NCBI GenBank assembly: GCA_030063045.1
Contig: JAQSEB010000050.1
Location: 930,001 to 994,000, forward strand
Direction of reading: 5' to 3'
DNA from: Pratylenchus scribneri
Taxonomy: Eukaryota > Nematoda > Chromadorea > Rhabditida > Pratylenchidae
DNA length: 64,000 nucleotides
Shown here in pieces: positions 14,791 through 26,618 of the stretch. Made by a program: the position numbers and the translations under genes. Under the pieces are notes generated by a model, which saw nothing but the letters and a program-made list of their open reading frames with translations, had not been told where the DNA came from and did no database searches. How positions within the stretch are numbered: position 1 is the first letter of the stretch; each line of letters starts with the position of its first letter.

Positions 14791-16040
14791 ATGAATGAGG
14801 AAAAAAAACAACGTTGATAATTCCCACATTAAATTCTACACTAATATTATTTTATTTTACTATTATTTTGATCTCTGAATTTATATATTTGGACACCTCT
14901 AAAAAATTAAATTTGTCATCATTTTTATTTTGCGATAAATCATTTTAACCGAATTTCAATGTGCTTTATTTGAACACTTTAAAATCCTCTTTAAGAGGCC
15001 CATTTTTCCCAATGGAATTGCCAGAAGAAATGTCAAAATTTTCTTCCTCATCCATTTCTTCCTTTTTTACATCTTTTAAAAATAGACCATTGTTCCCTCC
15101 TTTTTAAATTGATGGCAGTCAATTTCCGGTAAAATGCAGATTTTCACCCAAAAAAGGCAAAAAGCATTCCACAATTTTTCCTCCTTTTTATTTAAATCCT
15201 TGTAAGCTTTTCCAAAAGTGGAACGGAACGCATTTTGACGGCTGAATTCACCGAAACGGAAATGAAAGAAATTGGCCGTTTTGGCCTATTTTCCTCCCCA
15301 TTATATGCCCAAAAGTTGAGAAATCAAATAGCATAAAAATTGGAGTCAGAATTGGCTTTGAGAATTCACAAATTTTCTTTTCCACAATTGCTCCTTTAAT
15401 CTTTGCCTTCGAGTCTAAATTGGCCTATTTTAAGTATCCAATTTGCCTCATCAATCCTCCCTCCAATTTTCTTTTGTCTTTAAAATGGATGCCTCTGCAA
15501 CCAACCCAATATTCTCCAACAAAATCCATTTAGACGAGTCCCCCAACATCCATTTCAATTCATTGGAATTTAGGGAATTTGGGGAGGGATGCGTCAAGAG
15601 CGGAAAGGGAGAAGTGGGGGGGGGGGGGGGGGGAATTGTGTGCGTAAATTTGGCCGAGTGCTTTGTTGGAGGGTAAAATGATGGTCCCCCGGCTCGTTGG
15701 GTTCATCGGCACGGCACACTCATTTTGGGGAAATTGAAAGGAAATGGAGAAAAAGTTGGAATTGTTGGGGAGGATGGGCGCAAACTTGCAAGGCCAAGCC
15801 CATCCCCCGAGGCAGACATCCCATCCCAGCCCATCGAGAACGGCCAACCAAACACACAAACCAAACTGCCAATTTGGCCTCTACGTTGTGTCCTCTTCGT
15901 TTCGTCCGCATTCCTGGGCACCGACTAATCGAATCCAACAGAGCCTACGTTGAAAACAAACAACACAAAAAAAAGAAGAAGAAGGGAAGGAAAAGTGCCA
16001 TCCATAATCCGTTCGATCTCGACATTGGCACCACCCGAAA
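14791..16040. other. Intergenic upstream of ATIC
   Basis: AT-rich to about 15440, then more GC-rich with overlapping open frames on both strands (15443-16233, 15560-16219). None has family resemblance or splice support. The MGS-like domain of ATIC was looked for here (KTLHP-like and glycine-rich motifs) and not found. Confidence 0.6.
15616..15633. repeat. 18-base G run
   Basis: Uninterrupted G tract ~400 bases before the tentative ATIC start. Such runs are prone to assembly and sequencing error, which matters for the missing ATIC N-terminus. A 14-base C run lies at 44179-44192. Confidence 0.95.
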
Positions 16041-19000
16041 ATGTCGCGCATTTCTTCAATGGCCCGTTTTCGAGTGGCCGCGGCCCTGGAAGAGGAAAGG
16101 AAAAAGGAGGAACAAGAGGAGGAGGAGAAGGGAAGGAAGACAACCAAATTGCAACAAAATGGTGGAATTGGCCAAAAATCGACTGGGGATGAGGAGGATG
16201 GAATGGATGGGCCAAGCACAAGTTCATCGATGATTGGAAGGCGGAGGGATCAACGACTTCCGTCGGTGGCCAAATTTTTGTCAGCCCGAAGACGTTCAAA
16301 ATCACATTCTCGCCTCCTCGATTCCAGCTTTTTCCTTCGGATTGTGGCGGTGAGCAAAAAAATTGGAGCCCCGACCAAAATTCACTCGACCAAAAATCGC
16401 ACATAATTCTCTCCAACAATTCTTTCCATTCATTTAATCTTTCCAAATTAAAATTAACCCGAATATTCCTTCCACCAATTTCCCTCAATTTCCTTTGCTC
16501 TAAGGCCAAATTTCATTAATTCTTTTCCCCTTAATTTTTGCAAAGGCCTTTGAGCAACAATCCTCCATCGGTGCCCGTCGTTGCTGCCATCACACCCATT
16601 TGGACGACGGCCTCTGTGGACGGTTTATGCGCCGACAATTTCTTGGCCATCATTACCAGAACAGTTGCCATCATCATCCGACAGTGGGCATAATCCCGGG
16701 TGGCAACGGTCCGAGCAGAGGAAGGCTGCTGAACGGAACTTGCGGCGGTGCAATCAGTGGCTGGGATTTGGCGGAGGAGGGGGACGAAGCAGAGCTATAT
16801 TCTCTCCAAATGGATATGCCAATAAAAGGTGAAGAGAAGGGATAATTTCGTTAAAAATTACAATTACATTATCGGTGATGTACTCTGAAAAAATGATAAA
16901 ATTAAGGGAGGATTGGTTAGATTTAATGAAAGAAGGAATTGAAAAGGAAAAAATAAATTTCGCCAAAATTAATTCAACTTTTTTCCTCGAAATTTATTCT
17001 ATTTTTCTCCAACAATTCCATATGTTGGACCCAAACATTTTGCATGTTTTATTTGCCCCAAACATTTTGCATGTTTTATTTGCCCCAAACATTTTGCATG
17101 TTTTATTTGCCCCAAACATTTTGCATGTTTCATTTGCCCCAAACAATTTGCATGTTTTATTTACCCCAAACATTTTGCATGTTTTATTTACCCCAAACAT
17201 TTTGCATGTTTTATTTGCCCCAAACATTTTGCATGTTTTATTTACCCCAAACATTTTGCATGTTTTATTTGCCCCAAACATTTTGCATGTTTTATTTACC
17301 CCAAACATTTTGCATGTTTTATTTACCCCAAACATTTTGCATGTTTTATTTGCCCCAAACATTTTGCATGTTTTATTTACCCCAAACATTTTGCATGTTT
17401 TATTTGCCCCAAACATTTTGCATGTTTTATTTGCCCCAAACATTTTGCATGTTTTATTTACCCCAAACATTTTGCATGTTTTATTTACCCCAAACATTTT
17501 GCATGTTTTATTTGCCCCAAACATTTTGCATGTTTTATTTGCCCCAAACATTTTGCATGTTTTATTTACCCCAAACATTTTGCATGTTTTATTTGCCCCA
17601 AACATTTTGCATGTTTTATTTACCCCAAACATTTTGCATGTTTTATTTGCCCCAAACATTTTGAATGTTTTATTTGCCCCAAACATTTTGAATGTTTTAT
17701 TTGCCCCAAACATTTTGCATGTTTTATTTACCCCAAACATTTTGCATGTTTTATTTACCCCAAACATTTTGCATGTTTTATTTGCCCCAAACATTTTGCA
17801 TGTTTTATTTACCCCAAACATTTTGCATGTTTTATTTGCCCCAAACATTTTGAATGTTTTATTTGCCCCAAACATTTTGCCTCTTTTATTTGCCCCAAAC
17901 ATTTTGAATGTTTTATTTGCCCCAAACATTTTGCCTCTTTTATTTGCCCCAAACATTTTGAATGTTTTATTTGCCCCAAACATTTTGCCTCTTTTATTTG
18001 CCCCAAACATTTTGAATGTTTTATTTGCCCCAAACATTTTGCATGTTTTATTTGCCCCAAACATTTTTCCGCCTGTTTTATTCCAAATAAATTTTCCACT
18101 TGCTTTATTAATAATATCTTTAAAGTAAAAACATAAAAACAAATTTTGGCGAACATTTTCTAGAAGATGTAAACATAAAGGAACATATTTATGTCTCTCA
18201 TTTAATTTAAACCAATTCCTCCTTTTCTTTTTATTCGTCTTTTTTACATTATTTTTTGGAGAAATGCAACTTTTTTAATTTCCTAGTTTTGAATGGCTCC
18301 CCCGGCTACATAAATATTTTGGACGGGTTAAATGCGTGGCAATTGGTTTCGGAATTGGCCGAAGCCACAGGCCAACCGGCGGCCGCCTCATTCAAACATG
18401 TTTCGCCGGCCGGTGCCGCAATCGGTGTTCCCTTGAATGAAGCCGAAATCCAGTCCCTTATGGTCAATCCTCGATTACATCAATTGAATAATTATGGTTT
18501 AAGGTGGCCGATTTTGTGCTCGACAATCGACGTCCTTCATTGGCCGCCGCCTTGGTCCGGGCTCGCGGTCCGTTTCAATATTATAAAATTGCACCAAAAT
18601 TTCTTTCCAAACTTTTATTTCTTCTATTCCCACTTTCACCTTTCCTCATCTTCTTTTCCCTCTTTGGCACACAATTTTTGAACGCAATTTTAGCCCAAAA
18701 TTGGCGGACCAAAACGCCCAATTCCAGGAATGTGACCAAAATAATTGGTAATTCTTTTCATTGTCCTCGTCCATTTCTTCGCTTTTCTTTGCACTTTTGA
18801 ATTTTCTTGGCTTTTTTTCTGATTAATTTGCTGCTTTGCTTTTCCCCAATTCCCTCAAGCAAAATTCATAAATTATTCCCACAATTTGAATTTGAAGGCG
18901 CCGATAGAATGTCATCATTCGGCGATTTCATTGGCCTCTCACAAAAATGCGATGAACTTACGGCCCGTCTAATCAGTAGGGAAATCAGCGATGGCGTTAT

Positions 19001-22000
19001 TGCGCCCGATTTTGATGATCAAGCATTGTCGATGTTGGCCAAGAAAAAGAGCGGAAATTATATCGTTTTGAAGGTGGGGATGCCCCATATGGATAAGCCC
19101 GAACTTTTCACTGTAATTATATCAAGGAATTAACCAATTTTGATGATTTTGTTATAAAATTAAAGAGCAGACTTTTGGCTATCAAATTATATTAATTTTA
19201 TTTAAATTGGTTCAGAATTGATAAAATTTTTTACAAAACCATTTGAAATCACCTTTACTATGAATTAGCAAAATTTTCAGTTGTTTTTAGGCACAACTTC
19301 ATCAATTCTGAGTCAATTTAAATAAATTTGATATCAATGAATAGCCAAAAGTCTGCTCTTTAATTTGATAACAAAAACACCAAAATTGGTTCATTCCTTG
19401 ATGAACTATTTATTATAAACGGTGAAAGCTGGGTTGCTCTCTCTGTCCTCAAATTGGGAGTATTTGTGAATTACCCATGAGGCCTTTAGATTGACCCAAA
19501 ATATTTGCCAGCCGAGGATGAAGTGCGCACAATATTCGGGCTAAAGCTGAAGCAAAAGCGGAACACGGCTGCACTTTCAACGGATTCATTTTCGGATGTG
19601 GCCGTTGGAAATGGCGATGAAATTACGGCCCAAACTGTTGACGATTTGCTGGTCTAATTCCCCACCAAAATTAGGCAATATTCCCCCAAAAATAGGTTGC
19701 TTGTGTGGCCGTAAAATACACACAAAGTAATGCGATTTGTTTTGTGCACCGAGGCCAAGTGATTGGAATGGGCGCTGGCCAACAGAGTAGGCTGAATTGC
19801 ACTCGGCTGGCAGGAGAAAAGGCCGCAAATTGGTGAGCAATGGAAAACGGAAATTCATAGGGGGAGGAAAAATACACAAATTTATTTGGAAAAAAATATT
19901 TTGAGGGAAAATATTGGAAGGGAAAATTAATCGTATGGGACAATTCGATACCATCCGATGGAGTATTTTCATTAGTTTTTGGCCCATAGCTCAGCGAGGC
20001 AATAACTACTTTTGGAAGGCAATATATCATTTGAAAGCCTAAAGTTTCCTCTACAAAGTGGCCTTATTAAAATTTTATTAAATCAAGCTTAAAAAAGTTA
20101 TATGTCTTTGAATGTATTGACCAAATTTTAGGAGGAAAAGCCGCTTATTTTTAAAAACATTTTAAATTTTCAAAAAATTTATTAAGCCACTTTTTAGAGG
20201 ATATTTAGAGCTTCAAAATGGCATATCACCTTCCGGAATTGGTTACTTCTTTGTTGAGATATAGGCCAAAAATCCACTCAGGTACTGAATCAATGGTATA
20301 TGGTATTGAATTGGCCTTGGGGGATATATTCAGAAGGAAAAATTTTTCATATATATTCAACAATCAGGACAATATGTTTTCACGGTCATCCAATAGGGAA
20401 GTGTGTCGCCCGTTCGGCAACTGCAAAAAAAACATACGATAAATTGAGGGAAAATACATTTTATTCTGAAGCCACAAATGATACGTCCCAGCGCCATTTA
20501 AAATAACTCATCAAGGATGGAGCCAATTTTGATGATTTAGTATTAGTATCAAATTAAAGAGCAGACTCTTGACTATCAAATAATATTAATTTTATTTAAA
20601 TTGATTCAAAATTAATGGAGTCTTGCACAAAAAAAAACAATGAAAATTGTTCTAATCTAGGGTATGGGTCATTTTAAATGGTTTTTTTTGACATAATTCT
20701 GGCCCAATTTAAATAAAATTAATATCATTTGATAGCCAAAAGTCTGCTCTTTAATTTGATAATAAAATCATCAAAATTAATTCAATCCTTAATGAGTTAT
20801 TATAAACGGCGCCAAGATGGTCTGCTCCTATAGTCGCATACCCGTTGGCTCCTCCATCATGAATTCGGGCAATTGTTTCACAATCACTTTTGCCATAACA
20901 TTTTAGCCTGAACCGGCTGGCCACTTGCTGGGGTAATTGTTAAAAATAAAGGAAATAATCCAAAAAAGTGCCAACCACAATGCATTTTGATGCGCATTCA
21001 TAGTCTTCGGAGCAACGGATCCAGGCACTTTCCGAATCCTCACCAATGCGTCTGCCCGGCTCATAGCATTGCTAGAGGGAGAATTTAGTTGAATTTGATG
21101 GGTTCTCTTTCTTCCCTTCCAATAAAATGCCACCTAACTTATTAGGTAAATCTCCCTAAAACAGTAAGTTTCAGTGCCACCGTTTCTGTTTCCTTTGGCC
21201 ATATCTCAATAAGAAAGCAACTAATTCGAGAAGGCGATATGCCATTCGAAAGCCCTAAATGTCCTCTAAAAAGTGGCTTTACAATTGTTTGTAAATTTAA
21301 AACAATTTATAAAATAAGAGGCTTTACCTCAAAAAATTCGGATTTATTACATTCAAAGACATGCAATATTTTTTAAAGTTGAATTTTATAAAATTTATAA
21401 GGGCGAAATTGTAAAGGACAATTTGAGCTTTCCAATGGTATATCGCCTTCCTAAATTGGTTTTAGCCTCGCCGAGCTATAAACAAAAAGAATGGCCCCGA
21501 TATCTTCCCCTAACCCGTCAAATGATGATGCCGAGGGCAAATTGTGGGGATGGCTACATCACAAAATTATTTTGCTACTTTATAGATTATGTTGATCTAA
21601 TTTAAAAACAGTTCTCAATGTAATTCAATTATTTGCCTAAAATTAGCCATTGATTTTGGCTAAATGAAACAGACCTTTTCCCATACTTTTTCTTGAGAAA
21701 CACTTAAAAATTGTACAGAAAAAAATCTCAATTAGTGGTGAGAAGAATGAGGCATATTTGCCAATAATAAAGCGAGGCCATACTCACAATCCCCTTTGTG
21801 GCCCTGGCGAAAATGCCAACCTTGAATTGCCAAATGTTCATGCGAAAATAGCCGCACCCAAGTCGGTCAAAGACATCGCGTGCGCAACCCTCTTGGACGC
21901 ATCCACTGTCGGCCAAGCACATTCCCTTCATACAATCACTGTCAAATTCAACTGCAATTTTGAAGGGTCAATTTGGCCCAAAAATATTCAAAACTTTGAT

Positions 22001-25000
22001 GGAAAATCAAATTGGCAAATGCCGGCCTCAACAACAAGAGCAAATGCAGCAAAGTTGGCAGTAGGGAATGAAGAAGGGGAAATGGATTTGGGCAAAATGT
22101 TGAAAAGGTGGAGGAGATCATTGGCCCAAAAAAAGAGGAGAGGAATTGGCCTCGATCAAAGGAAGCACAACAGATTGATCGATCAGCAACTCAAAAAGGA
22201 GGAATAATTGGCTGATCAGTGAAAGTGGGCGATGAATTGAGCGATCAGCAACAACAGCAGCCAAAAGGATGGTGGATGGGATCAAGTCGAGGCCAACCGC
22301 CAAATTTTGTGGCAGCAGCCAATCTTTGATGAGTTGTTGTTGTTTTGGTTTGGCAGTTTTGAATGTTGGGCAGCCCAATTGAAAGTAGGGTTGAAGCCTG
22401 AGGCATCGAAAGAGGATGAAAATAGGAAAATGTTTTGGGCCAAGCAAAAGTCGAAGGGAATTTTTTGCACGCAAAAATAATAATAAATTGGATGGATGGG
22501 GGGCAAAAGTGAAAATTGGGTATATAGGAAATGGGCCTTCTTATCAATCGACAAAATTGTGTATGGGGAAAAGGTGTGCACGATTAGTATTTATCGCTCC
22601 CTTTTGGCTGGTTTAATTTGTCCCAATAAATCAGTGGTTTATTCCCAGCCATCAGCCAACAAACAAAAATATAGGAAAATTTTTGTACGAAATTGATTGG
22701 GTCTTCCCATATTAAACATTCATGGAAAGGGAAAGGATGGCCAAAACTTAGTTTATTTTATTACATTTTGGAAGTATTAAAAATAAACTTTTTCATGGAT
22801 TTGTAACAGAAAGTTTTCAGTACCTTGGCCTATTCTTTTGGCTCGTTGCTCAGAAAGGAAACAACCAAAAAAGGCGATAAGCCATTTGACAGTCCTAATA
22901 AATATCCTCTAAAAAGTGGCTTAATAAATTTTTCAAAAATTTAAAAATGCTTAGAGAAAAAGCAACTTTTTCTCCAAAAATCGGGTTTATTAGACATAAA
23001 GATATGTTACTTTTTGTAAAGTTGAAATTCATAAAATTTTAAGAGGCCACTTTTTAGAGGATACTTTGGACTTTCAAATGGTATATTCCCTTCCAAAATT
23101 CGCTAATGCCTCGCTGAGTTATGGCCAAAAGAATGGGCCAAATACTGAAACATCTTCTACAATTATGGATAATGCCTTATATTCAATTAAAAATGAGCTA
23201 AAAATGAGTCAATTTGGAGAGAAGTGAATGAATTTTAAATTGAATTGAATTGGGGCAAATTTGAAGTAAAATTACAACACGGAAGAAATTGGAGAAGAAT
23301 ATGATGCGAGGAACTAAAATGGCATATCCACAAATGGTTGGAGGGATTGAAATGGCCACATTATTGGGACAAAACAGTGTTTGTGAAGCCGTCCCCAAAT
23401 TGGAATTGGCTCAAATGCCACCTTTCCCCTTTGAATTGTGCCTGAAGGCATTTGGCCTCACAGGCATTTCCTCCCCGCTTTCAGCAAAATACGCACATCT
23501 ATATTTTGATGAGTGGTCAATTCGTAGAAGAAGGCTTTGGGGTGGCCAAACAAAAAAAAGACAAAAAAGCCATAAAATATCATAAAATAAATGTGCCCGT
23601 TGGCCAAATTGACGCCACCAAAATTGGTGGAAAAAACAATTAGTAGAGGGGAGGGCACGAAAGTTGAAGTGCAGCATAAAATGACGCAGGCATATTGCCC
23701 CTTAAGGCCACCTCAGCAATTCATCATTTTTTCTTGCTTCCACCACCCAAAATTGGCATTGTGGCCATAAAAAAACAAACACAATTCCCCTTTCTGCCCA
23801 TCCCCTCCATTCAATCTTCTTCTTGGGCTTTCCTCTCTTGGCCAAAAATGTGATGACGAATTTTCCTTGCCATCACGTGGGATTTGGGATCTATGAAAAT
23901 TTAGACGAAATGAAAGGGCGAATTAATTAAGGAATTGATTACCTCTTTTAAAGAATATTCAAATGTGAAACAGGACATTTCATCAACTTTTGCCCATTCT
24001 TTTGGCCATAGCTCAACAAGGAAATAACTAATTCAGGAAGGGGATATGCCATTTGATAACCCTAAATGTCCTCTAAAAAGTGGCTTAATAATTTTTGAAA
24101 ATTTAAAGAATTGGAAAAAGTAGCGGCTTTTTCTTTAAAAATTCGGGTTTCTGACATTAAAAAACATAAAACATTTTTTGAAATTAGAATTCATACAATT
24201 TAAAAAGGCCATTTTTTAGAGGATATTTTAGGCTTTCAATGATCTATATATTGCCTACCCAGATTAATTATTGCCTCTTTGAACTATATTAAAAGAATTA
24301 CCCAGTTCTTAAAATATAGGTACAAGAAATAAATTACCCACTCTGGAATTTTGTAAGGATCAAAAAGGCCGCCCAATTAATTTATAAGGAATTTGCGCCT
24401 TAAATAAAGTAGTTTAATGCCCTTAAAATTTTGTGAAGGTGGCTTCGACAACACCCACAAATTTTGTCACTTCCCTGGCGAGCCAATGTGCGAAGGGCGG
24501 AAAAGGCGAACATTGTGGATGCAATTGTGGCCGGAGTGAGGGGTGGCGGCGATGAATTGTTGGAGATTAGTCCAAGGAATGGTACTAATGAGGAAATGGC
24601 CACAAATGAAAGGCAATGGAATAATTATTTCGCCAGGCCGGTTCAGGCATTCACCCAGGTATGGGAAATGTTGAATTTTGAAAAAGGCCAAAATTTGCAG
24701 AAGGAAAGACGTGAATGGCTGGCAAAATTGGATGGAATTTGTGTGGCATCAGAGAGTCCATTCCCTGGTCGAGAATGTTTGGATTTGGCCAAACAGGTCC
24801 TTCTTATTAATTTTCCAATTCCCAGCTATATAAGACGATTATAGGTGGGCAATTCTTTCCCCCATAGATCATCGAGGCAATAGCCAATTTGTGAAGTCGA
24901 TATACCTTGTGTAAGCCCAACGTGTCCTTTACAATTTAGCCTTTAGCTATTTTCAATTTTTAAATCTATAGTCAAAAAAAAATTACATTGAATGAAATAA

Positions 25001-25364
25001 ACCCGAACTTTTTGATTGAATGAGTTAAATCCGCTTATTTTCCAAAATGTTTTAAATTTCAATAAATTAGTTATGCCACTTTTTAGAGGATATTTAAAGC
25101 TTTCGAATAGCATATCGCTTTCTAAAACTGGTTAATTCCTTGTTGAGTTATGGCCAAAAGAATGGCATGGCCTGGGTACCCAATCGTCCCATTTCATCAC
25201 CTTTGGATTTCCCCAATTTCTTGCTCAATTTTTTTTTGCAGTTTGGAGCCAAATTTGTGGTTACTCCCAGCGATGGGCCAAATGATGAGGACGTTTATGA
25301 GGCATGTGAACAGCATGGAATGGTTTTGGTGCACACAACACAGGCCCAAACATTGCGACGATAA
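16041..25364 (+). CDS. ATIC-like protein: AICAR transformylase domain present, IMP cyclohydrolase domain not found
   Basis: Exons 16041-16349, 16546-16828, 18287-18462, 18504-18567, 18898-19073, 19490-19651, 19696-19832, 24439-24658, 24701-24796, 25242-25364; 581 residues in frame. From [12 protein letters not shown] (end of exon 2) on it follows pur[15 protein letters not shown], the catalytic Lys-His in [55 protein letters not shown]-terminal [10 protein letters not shown]. This domain formylates AICAR in purine synthesis. The usual N-terminal ~190-residue MGS-like cyclohydrolase domain is missing. Instead the frame runs through a Glu/Lys-rich, then His/Cys-rich stretch of doubtful reality, so the first two exons are tentative (the real splice point could be near 16789). 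Intron 2 contains a 27-base satellite; the 4.6-kb intron 7 contains an antisense lysozyme gene and several fold-back elements. Confidence 0.85.
17031..18068. repeat. Satellite array 1, 27-base unit (about 38 copies)
   Basis: The unit is CATTTTGCATG then TTTTATTTGCCCCAAA, with a G/A variant (TTTGCCCC or TTTACCCC) mixed through the array and 3' variants GAATG and GCCTC near 17660-18010. It sits in ATIC intron 2. Because 27 is a multiple of three, all three + frames and one - frame stay open for hundreds of codons; this is an artefact of the unit. Upstream flank (16909-16935) and downstream flank (18075-18180) are shared with other arrays. Confidence 0.97.
19100..19432. mobile_element. Fold-back element family 2, copy 1
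   Basis: Arms of ~120 bases. The left arm contains AATTAAAGAGCAGACTTTTG and GGTTCAGAATTGATAAA; the right arm contains AAAAGTCTGCTCTTTAATTT and TCATTCCTTGATGAA. It lies in ATIC intron 5. Confidence 0.85.
19973..20275. mobile_element. Fold-back element family 1, copy 1
   Basis: An inverted repeat with ~85-base arms. The left arm reads TTGGCCCATAGCTCAGCGAGGC ... TCCTCTACAAAGTGGCC in pieces; the right arm is its complement, ending GAGATATAGGCCAAAA. Located in ATIC intron 7, just downstream of the lysozyme stop. Confidence 0.85.
20357..22121 (-). CDS. i-type (invertebrate/destabilase) lysozyme, nested antisense in an ATIC intron
   Basis: Five exons in minus order: 21995-22121, 21821-21951, 20976-21071, 20842-20927, 20357-20420; 167 residues, all phases agree. 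A hydrophobic signal peptide ([15 protein letters not shown]) is followed by the Cys-dense i-type fold: [30 protein letters not shown], then [15 protein letters not shown], the family signature [11 protein letters not shown], and [14 protein letters not shown] at the end. These enzymes cleave peptidoglycan and are secreted in gut or defence. The ESGC motif that carries the catalytic Glu reads ADSGC, so Glu is replaced by Asp; the second acid (Asp in ARDVF) is kept. Exon 4 must end at 20842 (AAC-GG|GTATGC) for the signature to join. Intron 2 holds a fold-back family-1 copy and intron 4 holds a family-2 copy. Confidence 0.88.
20488..20820. mobile_element. Fold-back element family 2, copy 2
   Basis: Ends are visible as CGCCATTTAAAATAACTCAT at left and its near-complement AGTTATTATAAACGGCGCC at right; the inner AAAGAGCAGACT/AGTCTGCTCTTT pair is intact. 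It lies in lysozyme intron 4 and ATIC intron 7. Confidence 0.87.
21192..21492. mobile_element. Fold-back element family 1, copy 2
   Basis: Left arm begins TTTGGCCATATCTCAATAAG, and right arm ends CGAGCTATAAACAAAAAG. It lies in lysozyme intron 2 and hence also in ATIC intron 7. Confidence 0.85.
22825..23137. mobile_element. Fold-back element family 1, copy 3
   Basis: Left TTTTGGCTCGTTGCTCAGAA with AAGGCGATAAGCC, inner CTCTAAAAAGTGGC; right arm GCCACTTTTTAGAGGATA and TTATGGCCAAAAGAAT. In ATIC intron 7, upstream of the lysozyme start. Confidence 0.87.
23992..24304. mobile_element. Fold-back element family 1, copy 4
   Basis: Left TTTTGGCCATAGCTCAACAA and CTCTAAAAAGTGGC; right arm decayed (TTTTTAGAGGATATT, ACTATATTAAAAGAAT). 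It ends about 130 bases before ATIC exon 8. Confidence 0.8.
24850..25165. mobile_element. Fold-back element family 1, copy 5
   Basis: Left arm decayed (CCCATAGATCATCGAGGC, GTGTCCTTTACAA); right arm well kept (GCCACTTTTTAGAGGATA, GAGTTATGGCCAAAAG). In the intron before the last ATIC exon. Confidence 0.75.
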
Positions 25365-25657
25365 TTTTGGAAAATGAAATTTTATTTGTAAATATTTTGA
25401 ATTGATGAATTTTAAATAAAAAAATGCCATTTATATCATCCAATAAAATTCTGAAACCATCAGTGTCAGTGTCACTTTCCTATTCCTATACAGTAATAGT
25501 AATCCCAGCGTATTTTTGCTCAATAGGACCATATCAATATTATGGGGTGTTAGTGTTGGCACTCCTCATTTTAATAAAAGGGGAATTGGTTAGATTTAAT
25601 GAAGTAATCCATTGTTCTGAATAAACTTCACCAATAAATTATTCCGTCGACTCAAAC
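25365..25657. repeat. Decayed copy of glycoprotein-gene 3' region, left of array 2
   Basis: 25395-25560 contains ATAAAAAAATGCCATTTATA and TAGGACCATATCAATATTAT plus GGGTGTTAGTGTTGGCAC, aligning with 29245-29400. At 25580-25602 is GGGGAATTGGTTAGATTTAA, shared with the flank of array 1 (16905-16930). Confidence 0.6.
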
Positions 25658-26618
25658 ATTTTAATTGCACTTGTTTTTGTTTGCCCCAAACAAATAATTC
25701 CGCCTGTTTTATTTGCCCCAAACAAATAATTCCGCCTGTTTTATTTGCCCCAAAGAAAATAATTCCGCCTGTTTTATTTGCCCCAAACAAAATAATTCCG
25801 CCTGTTTTATTTGCCCCAAACAAAATAATTCCGCCTGTTTTATTTGCCCCAAACAAAATAATTCCGCCTGTTTTATTTGCCCCAAACAAAATAATTCCGC
25901 CTGTTTTATTTGCCCCAAACAAAATAATTCCGCCTGTTTTATTTGCCCCAAACAAAATAATTCCGCCTGTTTTATTTGCCCCAAACAAAATAATTCCGCC
26001 TGTTTTATTTGCCCCAAACAAAATAATTCCGCCTGTTTTATTTGCCCCTAACAAAATAATTCCGCCTGTTTTATTTGCCCCAAACAAATAATTCCGCCTG
26101 TTTTACTTGCCCCAAACAAATAACCAAACAAATAATTCCGCCTGTTTTACTTGCCCCAAACAAATAATTCCGCCTGTTTTATTTGCCCCAAACAAATAAT
26201 TCCGCCTGTTTTATTTGCTCCAAACAAAATAATTCCGCCTGTTTTACTTGCCCCAAACAAAATAATTCCGCCTGTTTTACTTGCCCCAAACAAATAATTC
26301 CGCCTGTTTTACTTGCCCCAAACAAATAACCAAACAAATAATTCCGCCTGTTTTACTTGCCCCAAACAAATAACCAAACAAATAATTCCGCCTGTTTTAC
26401 TTGCCCCAAACAAATAATTCCGCCTGTTTTATTTGCCCCAAACAAATAATTCCGCCTGTTTTATTTGCCCTAAACAAATAATTCCGCCTGTTTTATTTGC
26501 CCCAAACAAAATAATTCCGCCTGTTTTACTTGCCCCAAACAAATAATTCCGCCTGTTTTATTTGCCCCAAACAAAATAATTCCGCCTGTTTTATTTGCCC
26601 TAAACAAATAATTCCGCA
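25658..26618. repeat. Satellite array 2, 32-33-base unit (about 29 copies)
   Basis: The unit is AAATAATTCCGCCTG followed by TTTTATTTGCCCCAAACA. Subtypes differ by one A (CAAATAATT/CAAAATAATT) and T/C (TTTATTTG/TTTACTTG). A duplicated AACCAAACAAATAA insertion occurs three times (26119, 26326, 26368), indicating local block duplication. Intergenic, between the ATIC and homeobox genes. Confidence 0.97.

Noticed and set aside
15560..16509. Several overlapping long frames on both strands upstream of ATIC
   Set aside because: GC-rich low-complexity composition explains them; no splice sites, start context or family resemblance apart from the tentative 16041 frame used for ATIC.
16875..18142. Open frames of 417 (+) and 382 (-) codons with repeating NILHVLFAP or CKMFGANKT peptides
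   Set aside because: The 27-base unit is a multiple of three and has no stop in these frames on either strand, so long frames arise automatically. It lies in an ATIC intron; other arrays give the same effect (25596-26091, 59699-60541).
21758..22207. 149-codon plus-strand frame inside ATIC intron 7
   Set aside because: It is antisense to lysozyme exons 1 and 2, whose Cys pattern and phases show the coding strand is minus.
25658..26618. CRISPR-like direct-repeat array
   Set aside because: There are no unique spacers, the whole unit repeats, and the setting is a eukaryotic intergenic satellite.
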